From Methanobacteriota archaeon (GTDB lineage: Archaea > Thermoplasmatota > Poseidoniia > Poseidoniales > Poseidoniaceae), in contig PBMQ01000003.1 of the NCBI GenBank assembly GCA_002722615.1, positions 23,081 through 75,792 on the forward strand: 52,712 nucleotides of DNA. The letters run 5' to 3'. Below are positions 52,518 to 52,712 of this stretch, piece by piece. The notes below the pieces were generated by a model that was not told the origin of the DNA, did not search any database, and saw only the letters and a program-made list of their open reading frames with translations. Every line of letters starts with the position of its first letter. Positions within the stretch are counted from its first letter, which is position 1. The position numbers were made by a program, and so were the translations under genes.

Positions 52518-52712
52518 ATGGGGATGCTTGAACAGGCCGACTGGGGTGTGTTCAAGCGCTCTGAAACGTGGAAAGCGTTTGGAGTTGCGGTTGTCCTCTT
52601 CGGAGTCATTGCCTTTGCTGGCCTATCCCTGTTTGATAGCATGGATGAGATATTCCAATCCGATGCTGAACCAGCTCCTATTCCTGAAATTGTCATCGAC
52701 AGTTTAAATCGC
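52518..52712 (+). CDS. Hypothetical membrane protein, 3'-truncated by the window edge
   Basis: Open from ATG 52518 to the last base, 65 residues visible. A short charged N-terminus is followed by one hydrophobic segment (about residues 20-38, FGVAVVLFGVIAFAGLSLF), then an acidic Pro-rich part that continues past the edge. Probably a single-pass membrane protein with its main domain outside the window. No family can be named from this part. Confidence 0.6.
   Translation, partial: MGMLEQADWGVFKRSETWKAFGVAVVLFGVIAFAGLSLFDSMDEIFQSDAEPAPIPEIVIDSLNR

Noticed and set aside
1-52712. CRISPR array, insertion sequence, prophage, rRNA or tRNA
   Set aside because: No regularly spaced direct repeats, no transposase or integrase motifs, no rRNA-like sequence, and spacers too short and lacking tRNA features.

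Overview
The window looks like a piece of chromosome from a marine planktonic archaeon, most likely of the Candidatus Poseidoniales (Marine Group II) type. This is an inference. The archaeal side of the evidence is a CTP-type riboflavin kinase (ribK), an archaeosine tRNA-guanine transglycosylase, an archaeal NMN adenylyltransferase (nadM), a DUF835 protein, a DRG-type GTPase and TATA-box promoters. The bacterial side, as expected for that group, is a full SUF iron-sulfur operon, GrpE, DoxX, lipobox-bearing lipoproteins and a large secreted polysaccharide-degrading set. The DNA is very densely coded. I see no rRNA, tRNA, CRISPR array, insertion sequence or phage module, and the longest stretch without a gene is about 270 bases.

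Layout. 1-963: end of an unknown gene. 964-5379: RND exporter, Rieske protein and a mitochondrial-type citrate synthase. 5465-9527 (minus): an overlapping three-gene cluster of a DUF835 protein, an AAA+ ATPase that reads like domain III of bacterial DnaA, and a YkgJ cysteine-cluster protein. 9526-11673: DUF309 protein, two small membrane proteins and a small unknown protein. 11676-13426: a glycine C-acetyltransferase-like enzyme and ribK. 13427-18537 (minus): sufC-B-D-S-E plus sufT, with a NifU-type scaffold diverging from it, overlapped by archaeosine TGT. 21424-26910: two ABC ATPases alternating with two ABC-2 permeases, plus a CrtC/AttH-like protein. 26989-29528: bPH2-domain membrane protein, TPR-like protein and truA.

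29582-44400 is a starch and maltodextrin locus. It holds a lipoprotein binding protein fused to a permease, a second permease, a short MalK-like ATPase, a surface GH13 enzyme, then alpha-glucan phosphorylase, a compact 4-alpha-glucanotransferase and a 1489-residue surface GH57 enzyme. Together these would cut alpha-glucan at the cell surface, import oligosaccharides and turn them into glucose-1-phosphate. 44397-52712: DoxX protein, DRG GTPase, an unknown protein, GrpE, nadM, a class V aminotransferase, PdxT, a radical SAM protein, an acidic lipoprotein and the start of a membrane protein.

Three architectural rules stand out. All seven convergent gene pairs have stop codons that abut, overlap or lie within 2 bases. 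Eight genes share an exact GGTGA-N4-start spacing. Operon-head TATA boxes lie either about 26 bases upstream of the start (leaderless) or about 36 bases upstream (a short leader that is just the ribosome-binding site). The strongest candidates for something undescribed are the DUF835/DnaA-like operon, the binding-protein/permease fusion, and the archaeosine TGT that lacks its zinc ligands.
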